Assembly (NCBI RefSeq): GCF_008919445.1
Contig: NZ_VSLG01000010.1
Location: 1 to 64,000 of the forward strand
Source: Serinicoccus kebangsaanensis
Lineage (GTDB): Bacteria > Actinomycetota > Actinomycetes > Actinomycetales > Dermatophilaceae
Length of the DNA: 64,000 bases
Direction: 5' to 3'
In this document: piece after piece, positions 11,002 through 19,993 of the stretch
Numbering within the stretch: position 1 is the first letter of the stretch
How the letters are laid out: each line of letters starts with the position of its first letter
The notes under the pieces: generated by a model
What the model saw: only the letters and a program-made list of their open reading frames with translations
Told to the model about the DNA's origin: nothing
Database searches by the model: none
Position numbers and translations under genes: made by a program

Positions 11002-12183
11002 TCAGGTCTCCTGCCCGAAGCTCTCCCGCGTCGTCTCCGCCTGCGCGGTCTCGGGGTTCGAGGCGAGGAAGGCGTTGACCCACCTGGCCTGCGGGTCGGC
11101 GTCGATGAGGATCGCCTTGACCAGCAGGGTCGCCGGGAGCGCGAGCAGCGCGCCGACCGGGCCCAGCACCCAGGCCCAGACGACCAGCGAGATGAAGGTG
11201 ATGGTCGGGGTGACCCCGACGGCGTCCCCGGTGAACTTCGGCTGGATGAGCGACTGGACGACGAAGTTCAGCACGCTGTAGACCGCCACCACGAGCAGGG
11301 CGTTCACCGGGCCGTTCGCCAGCAGGGCCACGACCGCGGGCGGGACCAGGCCGATGACGAACCCGATGTTGGGGATGTAGTTGGTGAGGAAGGAGAGCAC
11401 GCCCCAGGCCAGCGCCAGGGGCACGCCCAGCCACACCAGGGCGATGACGTCCAGCAGCGCCACGATGAGACCGAAGACCGTCGTCACCACCCAGTAGCGC
11501 CGCACGCCCTGCCCGAAGCTCACCAGCGCGTGCGCGACGTTCGGGTGCTGGTCCTTGACCAGCGCCATCCGGCGCCCGGCGCTGAGCGTGTCGATCATGA
11601 GGAAGAAGATGACGATGACGGTGGTGGTCAGCAGCCCGAGGATGCCGCCGAGGTTGCTGAGCACACCGCCGAGGGCGCCGATGATGCGGCTCGGGTCGAG
11701 GGCCGACTCCAGCTGCTCGGTCAGCGTGTCCTGCTGCAGGCCGTAGCCCTCCAGGAAGGTGATCACCTGGTTGTAGAGCTCGGTGTACCGCTGCCGGTAC
11801 TCCCGCGAGCTCAGCTCCTCCACCATGGCGGCGGCGGACCAGCCCAGGGCGGTGAAGAAGCCGAGGAGGAAGGCGAAGATCGCGGTCCCGGTCACCACGG
11901 CGGCGAGCGGTCTGGGCGTCCCGACCTTCACCAACCAGCGCTGCAGCGGCACCGCGGCGAGGACGAGGTTCAGCGCCAGGAACACCGGGGCCACGTAGTC
12001 CCGCAGCTGGTGCAGGCCGAGGAGCACGGCGAAGGCCAGGGTGATGCCGAGCAGCACCAGGAGGGCGCGGGGCCACGGCTCCGGCGCGACCGGCACCGGT
12101 GCCGGTGTGCCCGCGGCGGCGCCGACGTGGTCCGCGTCGCGGCGCTCGGCCGCTCGCCGACGGAGGGAGGGCAGGATCGGCAC
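11002..12183 (-). CDS. AI-2E family transporter (UPF0118/PerM-like permease)
   Basis: This 393-aa integral membrane protein has about seven to eight hydrophobic segments and typical AI-2E family features: YIPNIGFVIGLVPP in the conserved late loop, and FSGDAVGV-like VQSLIQPKFTGDAV near residue 310. Family members have been linked to autoinducer-2 export or Na+/H+ exchange, so substrate is uncertain. GTG 12183 was chosen because AAAGGAG lies 6 nt before it; an upstream ATG at 12249 would put the palindromic operator inside the gene. The downstream ArsR-type gene follows after 2 nt, forming a two-gene operon. Confidence 0.85.
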   Translation of the reverse strand: MPILPSLRRRAAERRDADHVGAAAGTPAPVPVAPEPWPRALLVLLGITLAFAVLLGLHQLRDYVAPVFLALNLVLAAVPLQRWLVKVGTPRPLAAVVTGTAIFAFLLGFFTALGWSAAAMVEELSSREYRQRYTELYNQVITFLEGYGLQQDTLTEQLESALDPSRIIGALGGVLSNLGGILGLLTTTVIVIFFLMIDTLSAGRRMALVKDQHPNVAHALVSFGQGVRRYWVVTTVFGLIVALLDVIALVWLGVPLALAWGVLSFLTNYIPNIGFVIGLVPPAVVALLANGPVNALLVVAVYSVLNFVVQSLIQPKFTGDAVGVTPTITFISLVVWAWVLGPVGALLALPATLLVKAILIDADPQARWVNAFLASNPETAQAETTRESFGQET

Positions 12184-12230
12184 GACGTGCTCCTTTCGAC
12201 GAGGCCGAGCGTACGCGAGCGTGGTGCGCG

Positions 12231-12262
12231 ATGCACACTTTCTGTGCACAAAAGTGCTGCAT
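12231..12262. promoter_or_regulatory. Imperfect palindrome, candidate operator
   Basis: A 32-bp segment with a TGTGCACA core and ATGCA/TGCAT outer arms has 11 of 16 base pairs matching about its centre. It lies between the AI-2E gene (start 12183) and rplM, and overlaps the likely -35 region of the AI-2E promoter (minus-strand TACGCT at 12207-12212). It is a natural target for the ArsR-type protein of that operon; this is inference. Confidence 0.45.
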
Positions 12263-12313
12263 CAGGGTGCGGCGGCATCGACATACCGGCTCTGACCTGT
12301 GCTTTTGTCTGTT

Positions 12314-12342
12314 TTGGGGTGCCTGCGAAGGCTCGGTAGACT
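12314..12342 (+). promoter_or_regulatory. Promoter of rplM-rpsI
   Basis: TTGGGG (12314-12319) and TAGACT (12337-12342) are separated by 17 nt. The start codon of rplM follows 50 nt downstream, leaving a leader of about 40 nt with a GAGAAGAAGG Shine-Dalgarno. The T-rich tract just before the -35 box (GCTTTTGTCTGTTTT) could act as an UP-like element, as is common for ribosomal protein genes. Confidence 0.6.
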
Positions 12343-12391
12343 AGAACGGTTGCCCGATCCAAACACCCACTCCCGAGAAGAAGGTCTGCCG

Positions 12392-12835
12392 ATGCGCACC
12401 TACTCCCCGAAGGCCGGTGACATCACCCGCGCCTGGCACGTCATCGACGCCACGGACGTCGTCCTGGGTCGTCTGGCGTCCCAGACCGCGACGCTGCTGC
12501 GTGGCAAGCACAAGACGATCTTCGCCCCCCACGTGGACACCGGCGACTTCGTCATCATCATCAACGCCGACAAGGTGGCCCTGACCGGCTCCAAGCTGGA
12601 GCAGAAGAAGGCCTACCGGCACTCCGGCTACCCGGGTGGGCTCAAGGCCCAGAGCTATGAGCAGATGCTCGAGAAGCACCCCACCCGCGCGGTGGAGAAG
12701 GCCGTGCGCGGCATGCTCCCCAAGAACTCGCTGGGCCGGCAGATGCTCTCCAAGCTGAAGGTCTACGCGGGCGACACCCACCCGCACGCCGCCCAGAAGC
12801 CCGTCCCGTTCGAGATCTCCCAGGTCGCCCAGTAA
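12392..12835 (+). CDS. rplM: 50S ribosomal protein L13
   Basis: This 147-aa protein is full length for bacterial L13. It begins [10 protein letters not shown] and has the family signatures [32 protein letters not shown] and the late motif [12 protein letters not shown] 12392 is preceded by GAGAAGAAGG. It is followed 16 nt later by rpsI, the conserved bacterial pair. L13 is an early 50S assembly protein. Confidence 0.98.
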   Translation: MRTYSPKAGDITRAWHVIDATDVVLGRLASQTATLLRGKHKTIFAPHVDTGDFVIIINADKVALTGSKLEQKKAYRHSGYPGGLKAQSYEQMLEKHPTRAVEKAVRGMLPKNSLGRQMLSKLKVYAGDTHPHAAQKPVPFEISQVAQ

Positions 12836-12851
12836 GGAAGCCGAAGGACCC

Positions 12852-13358
12852 ATGACTGTCAACGACATCGACACCACCGACGGCGCCGACTTCGACGAGA
12901 ACGCCGTCTCCGAGTACACCTCCGAGTCCGCTCCCGCCGCCGAGGGCACGACCGAGCGCCCGAGCGCGTCGGCACCCGGTGCCGGCACCGGCCGCCGCAA
13001 GCAGGCGGTCGCCCGCGTCCGCATCGTCCCGGGCAGCGGCCAGTGGCGCATCAACGGCCGCACCCTGGCGGAGTACTTCCCGAACAAGGTGCACCAGCAG
13101 ATCGCGGCCGAGGCGCTCACCCTGCTCGAGCTGGACGGCGCCTACGACGTCCTCGTGCGCGTGCACGGCGGCGGCCCCTCCGGCCAGGCCGGGGCCGTGC
13201 GCCTCGGCGTGGCCCGCTCGCTCAACGGCGTCGACGCCGAGCTGAACCGGCCCGCGCTCAAGCGCGCCGGTCTGCTCACCCGCGACGCCCGCGTGCCCGA
13301 GCGCAAGAAGGCCGGCCTCAAGAAGGCCCGCAAGGCGCCGCAGTACAGCAAGCGCTGA
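12852..13358 (+). CDS. rpsI: 30S ribosomal protein S9
   Basis: This 168-aa S9 has the conserved core from about residue 45: [36 protein letters not shown], and the C-terminal [10 protein letters not shown] tail that reaches the P-site tRNA. The first 45 residues are an acidic, Ala- and Ser-rich extension, as often seen in actinobacterial S9. ATG 12852 follows GAAGGACCC. A 13-bp hairpin terminator follows the gene. Confidence 0.98.
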   Translation: MTVNDIDTTDGADFDENAVSEYTSESAPAAEGTTERPSASAPGAGTGRRKQAVARVRIVPGSGQWRINGRTLAEYFPNKVHQQIAAEALTLLELDGAYDVLVRVHGGGPSGQAGAVRLGVARSLNGVDAELNRPALKRAGLLTRDARVPERKKAGLKKARKAPQYSKR

Positions 13359-13405
13359 TCTGTCACGGCGTCGCCGGTCGGCCACCACCGACCGGGCGCG
13401 CCCCC

Positions 13406-13446
13406 TCGACGGCCCGCCAGGAGCACCCCTTCCGGCGGGCCGTCGA
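13406..13446 (+). terminator. Terminator of rplM-rpsI
   Basis: TCGACGGCCCGCC (13406-13418) and its perfect complement (13434-13446) form a 13-bp stem with a 15-nt loop. It lies 48 nt after the rpsI stop and before glmM. There is no U-tract. Confidence 0.75.
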
Positions 13447-13553
13447 TGTTCGACCACGCCGCGCGGAGGCACGCCAGGGCGAGCGCCCGGCACCGGGTGG
13501 GAGATACTGCCCTGTCAGCCCGCACGGGACGACCACGACGAGAAGGACGACGC

Positions 13554-14900
13554 ATGGGACGGCTCTTCGGCACTGACGGGGTGCGTGGCCTGGCCAACCG
13601 GGACATCACCGCCGAGCTGGCGCTGAACCTGTCCGTGGCGGTCGCGCACGAGCTGGGCGGGCAGAGCGTCTACGGCGGCAACCGCGCGACCGCGGTCGTG
13701 GGCCGCGACCCGCGGGCCTCGGGGGAGTTCCTCTCCGCCGCCGTCATGGCAGGGCTGGCATCCGCCGGTGTCGACGTGCTCGACGCCGGGGTGCTGCCGA
13801 CCCCCGCCATCGCCTACCTCACCCAGCGGATGAACGCCGAGATGGGCGCCATGCTCTCCGCGTCGCACAACGCGATGCCGGACAACGGGCTGAAGTTCTT
13901 CGCCCGGGGTGGCCACAAGCTGGCGGACGAGATCGAGGACCGCATCTCCGAGCGCATCGGCGGTGAGTGGGACCGGCCCACCGGACCCGGGGTCGGCCGG
14001 ATCAGGCCCTTCCGCCGCGGGGCGGAGTTCTACATCGAGCACCTCCTCCAGGCGGCTCCGGGTCGCCTGGACGGGCTGCGGATCGTCATCGACGCCGCCC
14101 ACGGCGCCGCCTCCGAGGTGGGCCCGGAGGTCTTCCGGAGGGCCGGCGCGACCGTCGACCTCATCGGGGCCGACCCCAACGGGCTCAACATCAACGACGG
14201 CGCGGGGTCGACGCACCTGGACCAGCTGCAGGAGGCCGTCCGGCTGCGCGGCGCGGACATGGGTGTGGCCTTCGACGGCGACGCCGACCGCTGCCTCGCC
14301 GTCGACGCCCGCGGTGAGCAGGTCGACGGCGACCAGATCATGGCGATCCTGGCGCTGGACCTGCACGAGCGCGGAGAGCTCACGGAGGACACCCTCGTCG
14401 CGACGGTGATGAGCAACCTGGGGCTGCTGCAGGCCATGGAGCGCGCGGGGATCACCGTGATCCAGACCGCCGTGGGGGACCGCTACGTGCTGGAGGAGAT
14501 GCGCGCCCGGGGTCTGTCCCTGGGTGGGGAGCAGTCGGGCCACGTCATCATGCTGGAGCACGGGACCACCGGCGACGGTGTGCTCACGGCGCTCGCCCTC
14601 GCGCAGCGGGTGGTCTCCGCCGGTCAGGCGCTGCACGAGCTCGCCGGGGTGATGACCCGCCTGCCGCAGATCCTGGTCAACGTGAAGGGCGTCGACAAGG
14701 ACCGGGTCGAGCAGGACCAGGGCGTGACCGACGCGGTCGCCGGCATCGAGGCCGAGCTGGGCGACCAGGGCCGGGTCCTGCTCCGCAAGTCGGGCACCGA
14801 GCCGGTGGTGCGGGTCATGGTCGAGGCGGACACCCAGGAGCGGGCGGCGCAGTATGCCGACCGGCTCGCTCAGGTCGTCCAGGAGCGGCTCGCGCTGTAG
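13554..14900 (+). CDS. glmM: Phosphoglucosamine mutase
   Basis: This 448-aa enzyme interconverts glucosamine-6-phosphate and glucosamine-1-phosphate for peptidoglycan precursor UDP-GlcNAc. It has the family landmarks [12 protein letters not shown] at the start, the phosphoserine loop MLSASHN near residue 102, the Mg-binding loop DGDADR near 242, and the phosphate-binding [12 protein letters not shown] near the end. ATG 13554 follows AGAAGGA. Placement after rplM-rpsI is conserved in actinobacteria. The 3' end overlaps the convergent MauE-like gene by 31 nt. Confidence 0.97.
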   Translation: MGRLFGTDGVRGLANRDITAELALNLSVAVAHELGGQSVYGGNRATAVVGRDPRASGEFLSAAVMAGLASAGVDVLDAGVLPTPAIAYLTQRMNAEMGAMLSASHNAMPDNGLKFFARGGHKLADEIEDRISERIGGEWDRPTGPGVGRIRPFRRGAEFYIEHLLQAAPGRLDGLRIVIDAAHGAASEVGPEVFRRAGATVDLIGADPNGLNINDGAGSTHLDQLQEAVRLRGADMGVAFDGDADRCLAVDARGEQVDGDQIMAILALDLHERGELTEDTLVATVMSNLGLLQAMERAGITVIQTAVGDRYVLEEMRARGLSLGGEQSGHVIMLEHGTTGDGVLTALALAQRVVSAGQALHELAGVMTRLPQILVNVKGVDKDRVEQDQGVTDAVAGIEAELGDQGRVLLRKSGTEPVVRVMVEADTQERAAQYADRLAQVVQERLAL

Positions 14901-15814
14901 TCGAGCAGCCGCTCGATCTCCTCGACCCCGGTCGCCGGGGTGCCGAGCATCCCCTCGCTCCCGACGAGGACGGCGGTCGGGCCGGTGCCGGCGCCGACCG
15001 CGGTGAACAGGCGCGCTCCGGGGTCCCACCACACGTCCTCGAGGCCGCCCACCCTCGGCTCCGACCACGGCGGTTGCGTGTGGACCAGGTGGACGCCGAG
15101 GTCGGGGGCTCGCTCGCGCCACCCGGGGAGGCGCTCGAGCACGGCGAAGGTGGACCCGCACCAGCAGCTCACCAGGACCAGCAGCTGGGGCCGGGCCAGG
15201 GTCAGGGACAGCAGCGGGATCGTGTCCAGCTCGGCGTCCACCAGCAACGAGCCGAGCACCGAGGACCTCGGCGGGGTGGCCGACCGCACACGGTCGGGGG
15301 AGGCACCGCCACCGGCCAGGACGCCCAGGACGGCGAGGGTCAGGGCCAGGGCCAGCCAGACCGCGTCGGACCACGCGTAGCCGGTGACGAGGCCGACGGT
15401 GGTGGAGCCGGTCACGGCGAGCCAGCCGGCCACGAGGGCCAGGCCCACGAGCACGGTGTTGCGCGCGACGGTGCGGCCCGTGATCCGGTGGTTGCCGACG
15501 CGGCCGAAGCAGGCGCACACCGGCCGCGGGTCGAGGCCCATGGCGCGCACCACCACCGCGAGGAAGGCGCCGAAGAGGGCCACCGCCGAGCCGCAGCCCA
15601 GGGCATACGTCCAGCGCCAGGGGGTGAGCAGCAGGGCCGCCGTCGTCAGCTCCACCCAGGGCAGCGCCCACCCGACAGTGGTCGGCGGCACCCAGCGGGG
15701 CAGCCGCAGGGCCTGCACCATGCTCGCCGTGGCACCGCGGTCGCGCAGCTTGGCCACCCCGGACAGGACGAGGACCGCCGCGAGGGCCAGTGGTGCCAGG
15801 GAGAGGGCGGCCAT
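14870..15814 (-). CDS. MauE-like membrane protein with C-terminal thioredoxin-like domain
   Basis: This 314-aa protein has an N-terminal MauE/DoxX-type four-helix membrane domain (about 1-145; [23 protein letters not shown], and the paired-Cys motif [12 protein letters not shown] near residue 100), a further helix (about 155-175), and a thioredoxin-like region (about 210-305). The latter begins [11 protein letters not shown], so its cysteines are spaced Cys-Trp-Cys, not the usual CxxC. MauE family members are thought to help disulfide formation in exported proteins. The gene starts 10 nt after the carbonic anhydrase stop and overlaps glmM convergently by 31 nt. Redox role is inferred from family. 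Confidence 0.75.
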   Translation of the reverse strand: MAALSLAPLALAAVLVLSGVAKLRDRGATASMVQALRLPRWVPPTTVGWALPWVELTTAALLLTPWRWTYALGCGSAVALFGAFLAVVVRAMGLDPRPVCACFGRVGNHRITGRTVARNTVLVGLALVAGWLAVTGSTTVGLVTGYAWSDAVWLALALTLAVLGVLAGGGASPDRVRSATPPRSSVLGSLLVDAELDTIPLLSLTLARPQLLVLVSCWCGSTFAVLERLPGWRERAPDLGVHLVHTQPPWSEPRVGGLEDVWWDPGARLFTAVGAGTGPTAVLVGSEGMLGTPATGVEEIERLLDYSASRSWTT

Positions 15815-15824
15815 CGCGACCTGC

Positions 15825-16334
15825 TCAGACCAGCTGGGTCAGCCGGCCGGTGTCGACGTCGTAGCGGAAGCCCCCGACCTCGGCCCGCCCCTGGATGAGC
15901 GGGTGGGAGGTCACCCGGTGCACGTCCTCGGCCAGCGCCGCCTCCTGGTCCGGCACCACGTGGAAGCGCTGGAACCACGCATCGACCCCGGCCCGCTCCG
16001 AGATCGTCTCGCGCAGCTCGTTCTCGCTCCTGGTGGTCATGGCGCAGCGGGTGTGCGGGACCACCAGGATCCGGTCGACGCCCAGCAGGTGCACGCCCAG
16101 GACGAGCGCCTCCAGGGCGGCGTCGGTGACGCGCCCACCCGGGTTGCGGAAGATCTTGGCGTCCCCGTGGGTGAGACCGAGCAGCTGCAGCGGCTCGATG
16201 CGGGAGTCCATGCAGGTGATGACGGCGACCCCGGCCCGCGCCACCCCGTCGAAGCCCTGGAGCGCCTGCGCGTGGCTGGCGGCATACTCCTCGTTGGCGC
16301 GGAGCAGGTCGTCGAACGCGGTCGTGGTGCTCAT
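15825..16334 (-). CDS. Beta-class carbonic anhydrase
   Basis: This 169-aa protein hydrates CO2 to bicarbonate. Zinc ligands are visible as Cys41 (ITCMDSR, which also gives the Asp43-Arg45 dyad), His94 and Cys97 (VVPHTRC). NPGGRVTD near residue 64 is also typical. Its length matches the short actinobacterial beta carbonic anhydrases. It is the first gene of a pair with the MauE-like gene. A minus-strand TAGGCT at 16348-16343 lies 8 nt before the ATG, suggesting a leaderless transcript. Confidence 0.92.
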   Translation of the reverse strand: MSTTTAFDDLLRANEEYAASHAQALQGFDGVARAGVAVITCMDSRIEPLQLLGLTHGDAKIFRNPGGRVTDAALEALVLGVHLLGVDRILVVPHTRCAMTTRSENELRETISERAGVDAWFQRFHVVPDQEAALAEDVHRVTSHPLIQGRAEVGGFRYDVDTGRLTQLV

Positions 16335-16361
16335 GAGGCGCCAGCCTAGCCGGGTGCGCGC

Positions 16362-17288
16362 TCAGGCGAGCCCGAGGTCCTGCCGGGTGGGCGCCGCGGC
16401 ACCGGCCCGCGCGACGGTGAACCCGGCGCACTCGACCGCCCGCTCCAGCGCGGGGGCGATGTCCTCCAGCTCGGCCTGTGCCAGCCGGCGGCGCGCCTCG
16501 GGGGAGCCGAGCAGCCCTGCGTCGAGCAGCCCGCTGACCAGCCCCGACATGAAGGAGTCGCCCGCCCCCACGGTGTCGACCACCTGGACGGTGAGCGAGG
16601 GCAGCTCCAGGGTGGTGTCGTCGCGGGAGAGGTGGACGACCGCCCCCTCACCGCCGCGGGTCACGACGACCAGCTCCGGTCCGAGCTGACCCCACTCGTG
16701 GACCACCTGCACCACGTCCGCGTCGGCGCCGTAGAGCCACTCGACGTCCTCCAGGCTGGCCTTGACGACGTCGCTGCGGCCGATGCACTCCTCGATCCGC
16801 TGCCGCGCGTCCCGGGGGTCGCCCATGATCGAGGGTCGGGCGTTGGGGTCGTAGGAGACCGTCGCCGTCGCCCGGGCCTGCTCGATCAGCCGCACGACGT
16901 CCGAGCCACCGGGCTCCAGGGTGGCGGCGATCGACCCGGTGTGGACGTGGCCGACGCCGTCGAGGTCCTGCGGGCCGACGGCCCAGGACAGGTCGAACTC
17001 GTAGGTCGCCACCGCCTCGGCGTCCAGGTGCGCGGTGGCGGTCGAGGTGCGGTCGGCCCCCATCGACCCCTCGGTGAGGTGCACGCCGTAGCGCTCGACG
17101 TGCTGGCGCACCCGGTCCCCGTGCTCGTCCTGCGCGAGGTATGCCGTGAGCCGGCTGTCGTGGTCGAGCGCGGCGACCCCGATCGCGACGTTGGCGGGTG
17201 ACCCCCCGACGTGCTCGCTGCGCTCGCCGTCGCCGTGCGGCACGACGATGTCGATCAGAGCCTCGCCGACGGTGAGGACGGCGGCCAT
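16362..17288 (-). CDS. PfkB-family carbohydrate kinase (fructokinase-like)
   Basis: This 308-aa ribokinase-family enzyme phosphorylates a sugar with ATP. The substrate-side GGSPANVAIG motif is near residue 28 and the catalytic VDTVGAGDSFMSG (Asp is the base) near 245. It most resembles fructokinases, but substrate cannot be fixed from sequence alone. Its ATG shares one base with the glpX stop (TGATG), so the two are translationally coupled. That pairing with fructose-1,6-bisphosphatase supports a fructose-phosphate role. Confidence 0.88.
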   Translation of the reverse strand: MAAVLTVGEALIDIVVPHGDGERSEHVGGSPANVAIGVAALDHDSRLTAYLAQDEHGDRVRQHVERYGVHLTEGSMGADRTSTATAHLDAEAVATYEFDLSWAVGPQDLDGVGHVHTGSIAATLEPGGSDVVRLIEQARATATVSYDPNARPSIMGDPRDARQRIEECIGRSDVVKASLEDVEWLYGADADVVQVVHEWGQLGPELVVVTRGGEGAVVHLSRDDTTLELPSLTVQVVDTVGAGDSFMSGLVSGLLDAGLLGSPEARRRLAQAELEDIAPALERAVECAGFTVARAGAAAPTRQDLGLA

Positions 17289-18310
17289 CAGACGGCGTCC
17301 GGGGCGAGCGAGTCGGAGATCGCGGCGACCTTGTCCAGGCGGTGGTGCGAGGTGATCTCGCGGATCGTCCCGGAGCGGGACCGCATCACCAGCGACTGGG
17401 TGACGGCGGTGCCGGAGCCGTAGCGGACGCCGTGCAGCAGCTCGCCGGTGGTGATGCCGGTGGCGACGAAGAAGCAGTTGTCGCCGGTCACCAGGTCGTC
17501 GGTGGACAGCACCCGGTCGAGGTCGTGGCCCGCGTCGATGGCCTTCTGCCGTTCCTCGTCGTCCTTGGGCCAGAGCCGACCCTGGATCACCCCGCCCATG
17601 GCCTTCATGGCGCAGGCGGTGATGATGCCCTCCGGTGTGCCGCCGATGCCGATGAGCATGTCGACCGAGGAGCCCTCGCGGGCCGCGGCGATCGCCGCGG
17701 CCACGTCGCCGTCGGTGATGAACCGCAGCCGGGCCCCGGCCTCGCGGACCTCGTGGGTGTAGCGGTCGTGGCGCGGGCGGTCGAGCATGATGACCGTGAG
17801 GTCCTCGACGTAGCGCTTCTTGGCGCGGGCGATGCGGCGCAGGTTCTCCTGCACCGGCAGCCGGATGTCCACCCGGTCCGCCACCTCGGCGCCCACCACC
17901 AGCTTGTCCATGTAGAACACGGCGGACGGGTCATACATCGTGCCGCGCTCGGAGACGGCCATCACGGCGATCGAGTTGTCCATCCCCTTGGCCGTCGGGG
18001 TGGTGCCGTCGATCGGGTCCACGGCGACGTCGACGGCAGGCCCGTTGCCGTCGCCGACCGCCTCCCCGTTGAACAGCATCGGGGCCTCGTCCTTCTCGCC
18101 CTCCCCGATGACGACCACACCGTCCATGGCGACCTGGGAGATGACCTTGCGCATGGCCTCGACCGCCGCGTTGTCGGCGAGGTTCTTGTCGCCACGCCCC
18201 ACCCACCGGCCGGCCGCCAGGGCCGCCGCCTCGGTCACCCGGACCAGCTCCATCGCCAGGTTGCGGTCCGGGAGGACCTGGTCGGTCGTCTTCGGTGAAC
18301 GGTCGGCCAT
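17288..18310 (-). CDS. glpX: Class II fructose-1,6-bisphosphatase
   Basis: This 340-aa protein makes fructose-6-phosphate in gluconeogenesis. Class II features include [16 protein letters not shown] near residue 33, [12 protein letters not shown], the metal-site DPIDGTT near 100, and [10 protein letters not shown] near 205. ATG 18310 was preferred over the upstream ATG 18346 because AAGGAGG lies just before it. The gene is the first of a two-gene unit with the PfkB kinase. Confidence 0.96.
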   Translation of the reverse strand: MADRSPKTTDQVLPDRNLAMELVRVTEAAALAAGRWVGRGDKNLADNAAVEAMRKVISQVAMDGVVVIGEGEKDEAPMLFNGEAVGDGNGPAVDVAVDPIDGTTPTAKGMDNSIAVMAVSERGTMYDPSAVFYMDKLVVGAEVADRVDIRLPVQENLRRIARAKKRYVEDLTVIMLDRPRHDRYTHEVREAGARLRFITDGDVAAAIAAAREGSSVDMLIGIGGTPEGIITACAMKAMGGVIQGRLWPKDDEERQKAIDAGHDLDRVLSTDDLVTGDNCFFVATGITTGELLHGVRYGSGTAVTQSLVMRSRSGTIREITSHHRLDKVAAISDSLAPDAV

Positions 18311-18401
18311 GGGCCCCTCCTTCGTCGGAACGGTGCTGCTCGCCACCCTATCGGGTACGCCGACGTCCCGACCCGGGCCGCGGGGGTGCGACCATGGAGG
18401 G

Positions 18402-19007
18402 GTGAGCAGCAGCCCGCAGACCGGCCCAGGTGGCCCCGCGCCCGGTGCCGCGCCGGACCGGAGGCGCCAGCGGCTGGCGTCCTACACCGTGCGCAACATG
18501 GTCTACTCCACGCTGATCGTACTCGCGCTGGTGCTCGTGTGGTGGTCGCTCACCTACAACCCGACCGAGCCGCAGCCGCGGCAGGTGGAGGTCGCGGCCA
18601 CGGCGTCGTATGCCGCGGAGCAGGCCGACTGGCCGGTGTGGGTCCCGGACCCCGGGGAGGCGTGGACGCCGACCGTGGTGTGGTTCGAGCCGGTCGCGGA
18701 CGTGCCGACATGGCACATCTCCTACGTGACCCCGCAGGGTGAGTACCTCGCCATCCACCAGGCGTCCGGGACCACCGCGCAGTGGCGTGCCGAGGTGCTC
18801 GCCGGTGCGGCGCAGGTCGGTGAGGCCGACCTGCTGGGCCCGACCGGGGAGCGGCGGTGGCAGACCTGGGAGGCGGAGTCCGGCAACGCGCAGCGCGCCT
18901 GGCTGCTGGGACCCGAGGCCGCTGGCGGTGCGACGGTCGCCGTGCACGGCACGGCGGGCGAGGACGAGGCGAGCGCCCTGCTGGCCTCGGTCGACCCCCG
19001 GGAGTAG
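18402..19007 (+). CDS. DUF4245 family membrane-anchored protein
   Basis: This 201-aa protein has a Pro-rich N-terminus, one membrane segment (about 35-50, [16 protein letters not shown]) and an extracytoplasmic domain ([29 protein letters not shown]). This is the actinobacterial DUF4245 pattern. Function is unknown; the gene is often found beside glpX and xseA/xseB, as here. GTG 18402 follows GGAGGG. The 3' end faces xseB with a 10-nt gap. Confidence 0.8.
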   Translation: MSSSPQTGPGGPAPGAAPDRRRQRLASYTVRNMVYSTLIVLALVLVWWSLTYNPTEPQPRQVEVAATASYAAEQADWPVWVPDPGEAWTPTVVWFEPVADVPTWHISYVTPQGEYLAIHQASGTTAQWRAEVLAGAAQVGEADLLGPTGERRWQTWEAESGNAQRAWLLGPEAAGGATVAVHGTAGEDEASALLASVDPRE

Positions 19008-19017
19008 TCGCTCCCGC

Positions 19018-19344
19018 CTAGGCGTCGGGGGCGTCGTCGCCCTCGCCGTCGCCTTCGCTGTCGTCGGGTCCGTCGTCGTCGGTCTCGCCCCCCGTGGTGT
19101 CGGACCGCTCAGCGCTCCTGCCCTGCCCCGTGGCGCGGTCCAGGGTGTCCTGGGCGGCGTCGAGCTTGGTCTGGCAGTGGGCCGCGAGCTGCTCGCCCCG
19201 CTCCCACAGCAGCATCGCCTCCTCCAGCGGCACCTGGCCGGACTCGATCCGCGCGACCAGGGCGACCAGCTCGTCCCGCGCCTGCTCGTAGGTGAGGTCG
19301 GCGACGGGGGTGTCCGGCTCAGGCTCGGAGGGCGTCTGGCTCAT
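19018..19344 (-). CDS. xseB: Exodeoxyribonuclease VII small subunit
   Basis: This 108-aa protein has the XseB core (about 15-70: LTYEQARDELVALVARIESGQVPLEE split over helices, then LLWERGEQLAAHC). The C-terminal 38 residues are a highly acidic tail (Asp, Gly, Glu) beyond the usual length of about 70-80. It pairs with XseA to degrade single-stranded DNA. The MT0933-like gene on the opposite strand separates it from xseA. A minus-strand TACGCT (19356-19351) lies 6 nt before the ATG, so xseB appears to have its own leaderless promoter. Confidence 0.93.
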   Translation of the reverse strand: MSQTPSEPEPDTPVADLTYEQARDELVALVARIESGQVPLEEAMLLWERGEQLAAHCQTKLDAAQDTLDRATGQGRSAERSDTTGGETDDDGPDDSEGDGEGDDAPDA

Positions 19345-19445
19345 CGGGCCAGCGTAACGGCCGGTAGCGAGGCGCCGATGCGGAGCGCGACGGACGCGTC
19401 GGGGGTACGGTGCGGAGATCGACGATCTATCGACAGGAGTGGGCG

Positions 19446-19958
19446 ATGAGCGATCAGCCGCAGCAGTTCGGTGGGAAGAGCGGGGAGTACGTCGACCGGG
19501 CGCGCGACGCCGCGGGGGACTATGCGCAGGACAACCCCGACAAGGCGCGCAGCATGATCGACAAGGTCGAGGACCTCATCGACGACAAGACCGGCGGGCG
19601 GTATGCCGATGCCGTCGACCGGGGCGGCGACTGGGTCGAGAAGCAGCTCGGCCTGCCGACCGAGGAGGAGTCGCAGCCCACCACGCCGGGTGAGCCCGCG
19701 CCCGGGGAGCCGGCCCCGCAGACCCCGACCGAGCCGACACCGCAGACCCCGGCCGAGCCGGCGCCTGCCGAACCCACGCCGGCGGAGCCGCTGCCGGCGG
19801 AACCCGCTCCGTCCGAGCCGGCGCCCGCCGAGCCCGCTCCGTCCGAGCCGGCACCGTCCCCGCCCGGGCCGGCCGAGCCGTCCCCGCCCGAGCCGACCAC
19901 CCCCGAGGGCGGGTTCCGGCCCTACGAGCCCTCCGACGACCCCGCACGCGAGGGCTGA
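19446..19958 (+). CDS. MT0933-like antitoxin-family protein with Pro/Glu/Ala repeat tail
   Basis: This 170-aa protein has two parts. Residues 1-75 carry a conserved small helical domain (VDRARDAAGDYAQDNPDKARSMI split, then KVEDLIDDKTGGRYADAVDRG), which resembles the MT0933/Rv0909-type antitoxin family. Residues about 78-160 are low-complexity repeats of PAEP, PSEP and PTEP units, probably disordered. No toxin-like gene is adjacent, so a toxin-antitoxin role is not supported by context. ATG 19446 follows AGGAG. It lies on the opposite strand between xseB and xseA. Confidence 0.7.
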   Translation: MSDQPQQFGGKSGEYVDRARDAAGDYAQDNPDKARSMIDKVEDLIDDKTGGRYADAVDRGGDWVEKQLGLPTEEESQPTTPGEPAPGEPAPQTPTEPTPQTPAEPAPAEPTPAEPLPAEPAPSEPAPAEPAPSEPAPSPPGPAEPSPPEPTTPEGGFRPYEPSDDPAREG

Positions 19959-19993
19959 GCCCCACTCGCCCCGAGCCCGGCGCCCGACGCGTT

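Noticed and set aside
10436-12262. A 608-codon minus-strand frame that looks like an ArsR fusion
   Set aside because: Only the last 187 codons look like protein. The upstream part is an out-of-frame reading of the AI-2E gene, and a GTG with tight spacing exists at 10999.
12642-13609. Minus-strand frames opposite rpsI and glmM
   Set aside because: They lie opposite universally conserved genes and carry no recognisable motif.
19680-19930. PAEP/PSEP-coding repeats as a DNA-level tandem repeat or phase-variable tract
   Set aside because: Units vary in codons and length and stay in frame. This is a low-complexity protein tail, not a perfect DNA repeat.
19446-19958. Toxin-antitoxin module around the MT0933-like gene
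   Set aside because: Neighbours are xseA and xseB on the other strand. No toxin-like gene is adjacent, so only the family name supports it.
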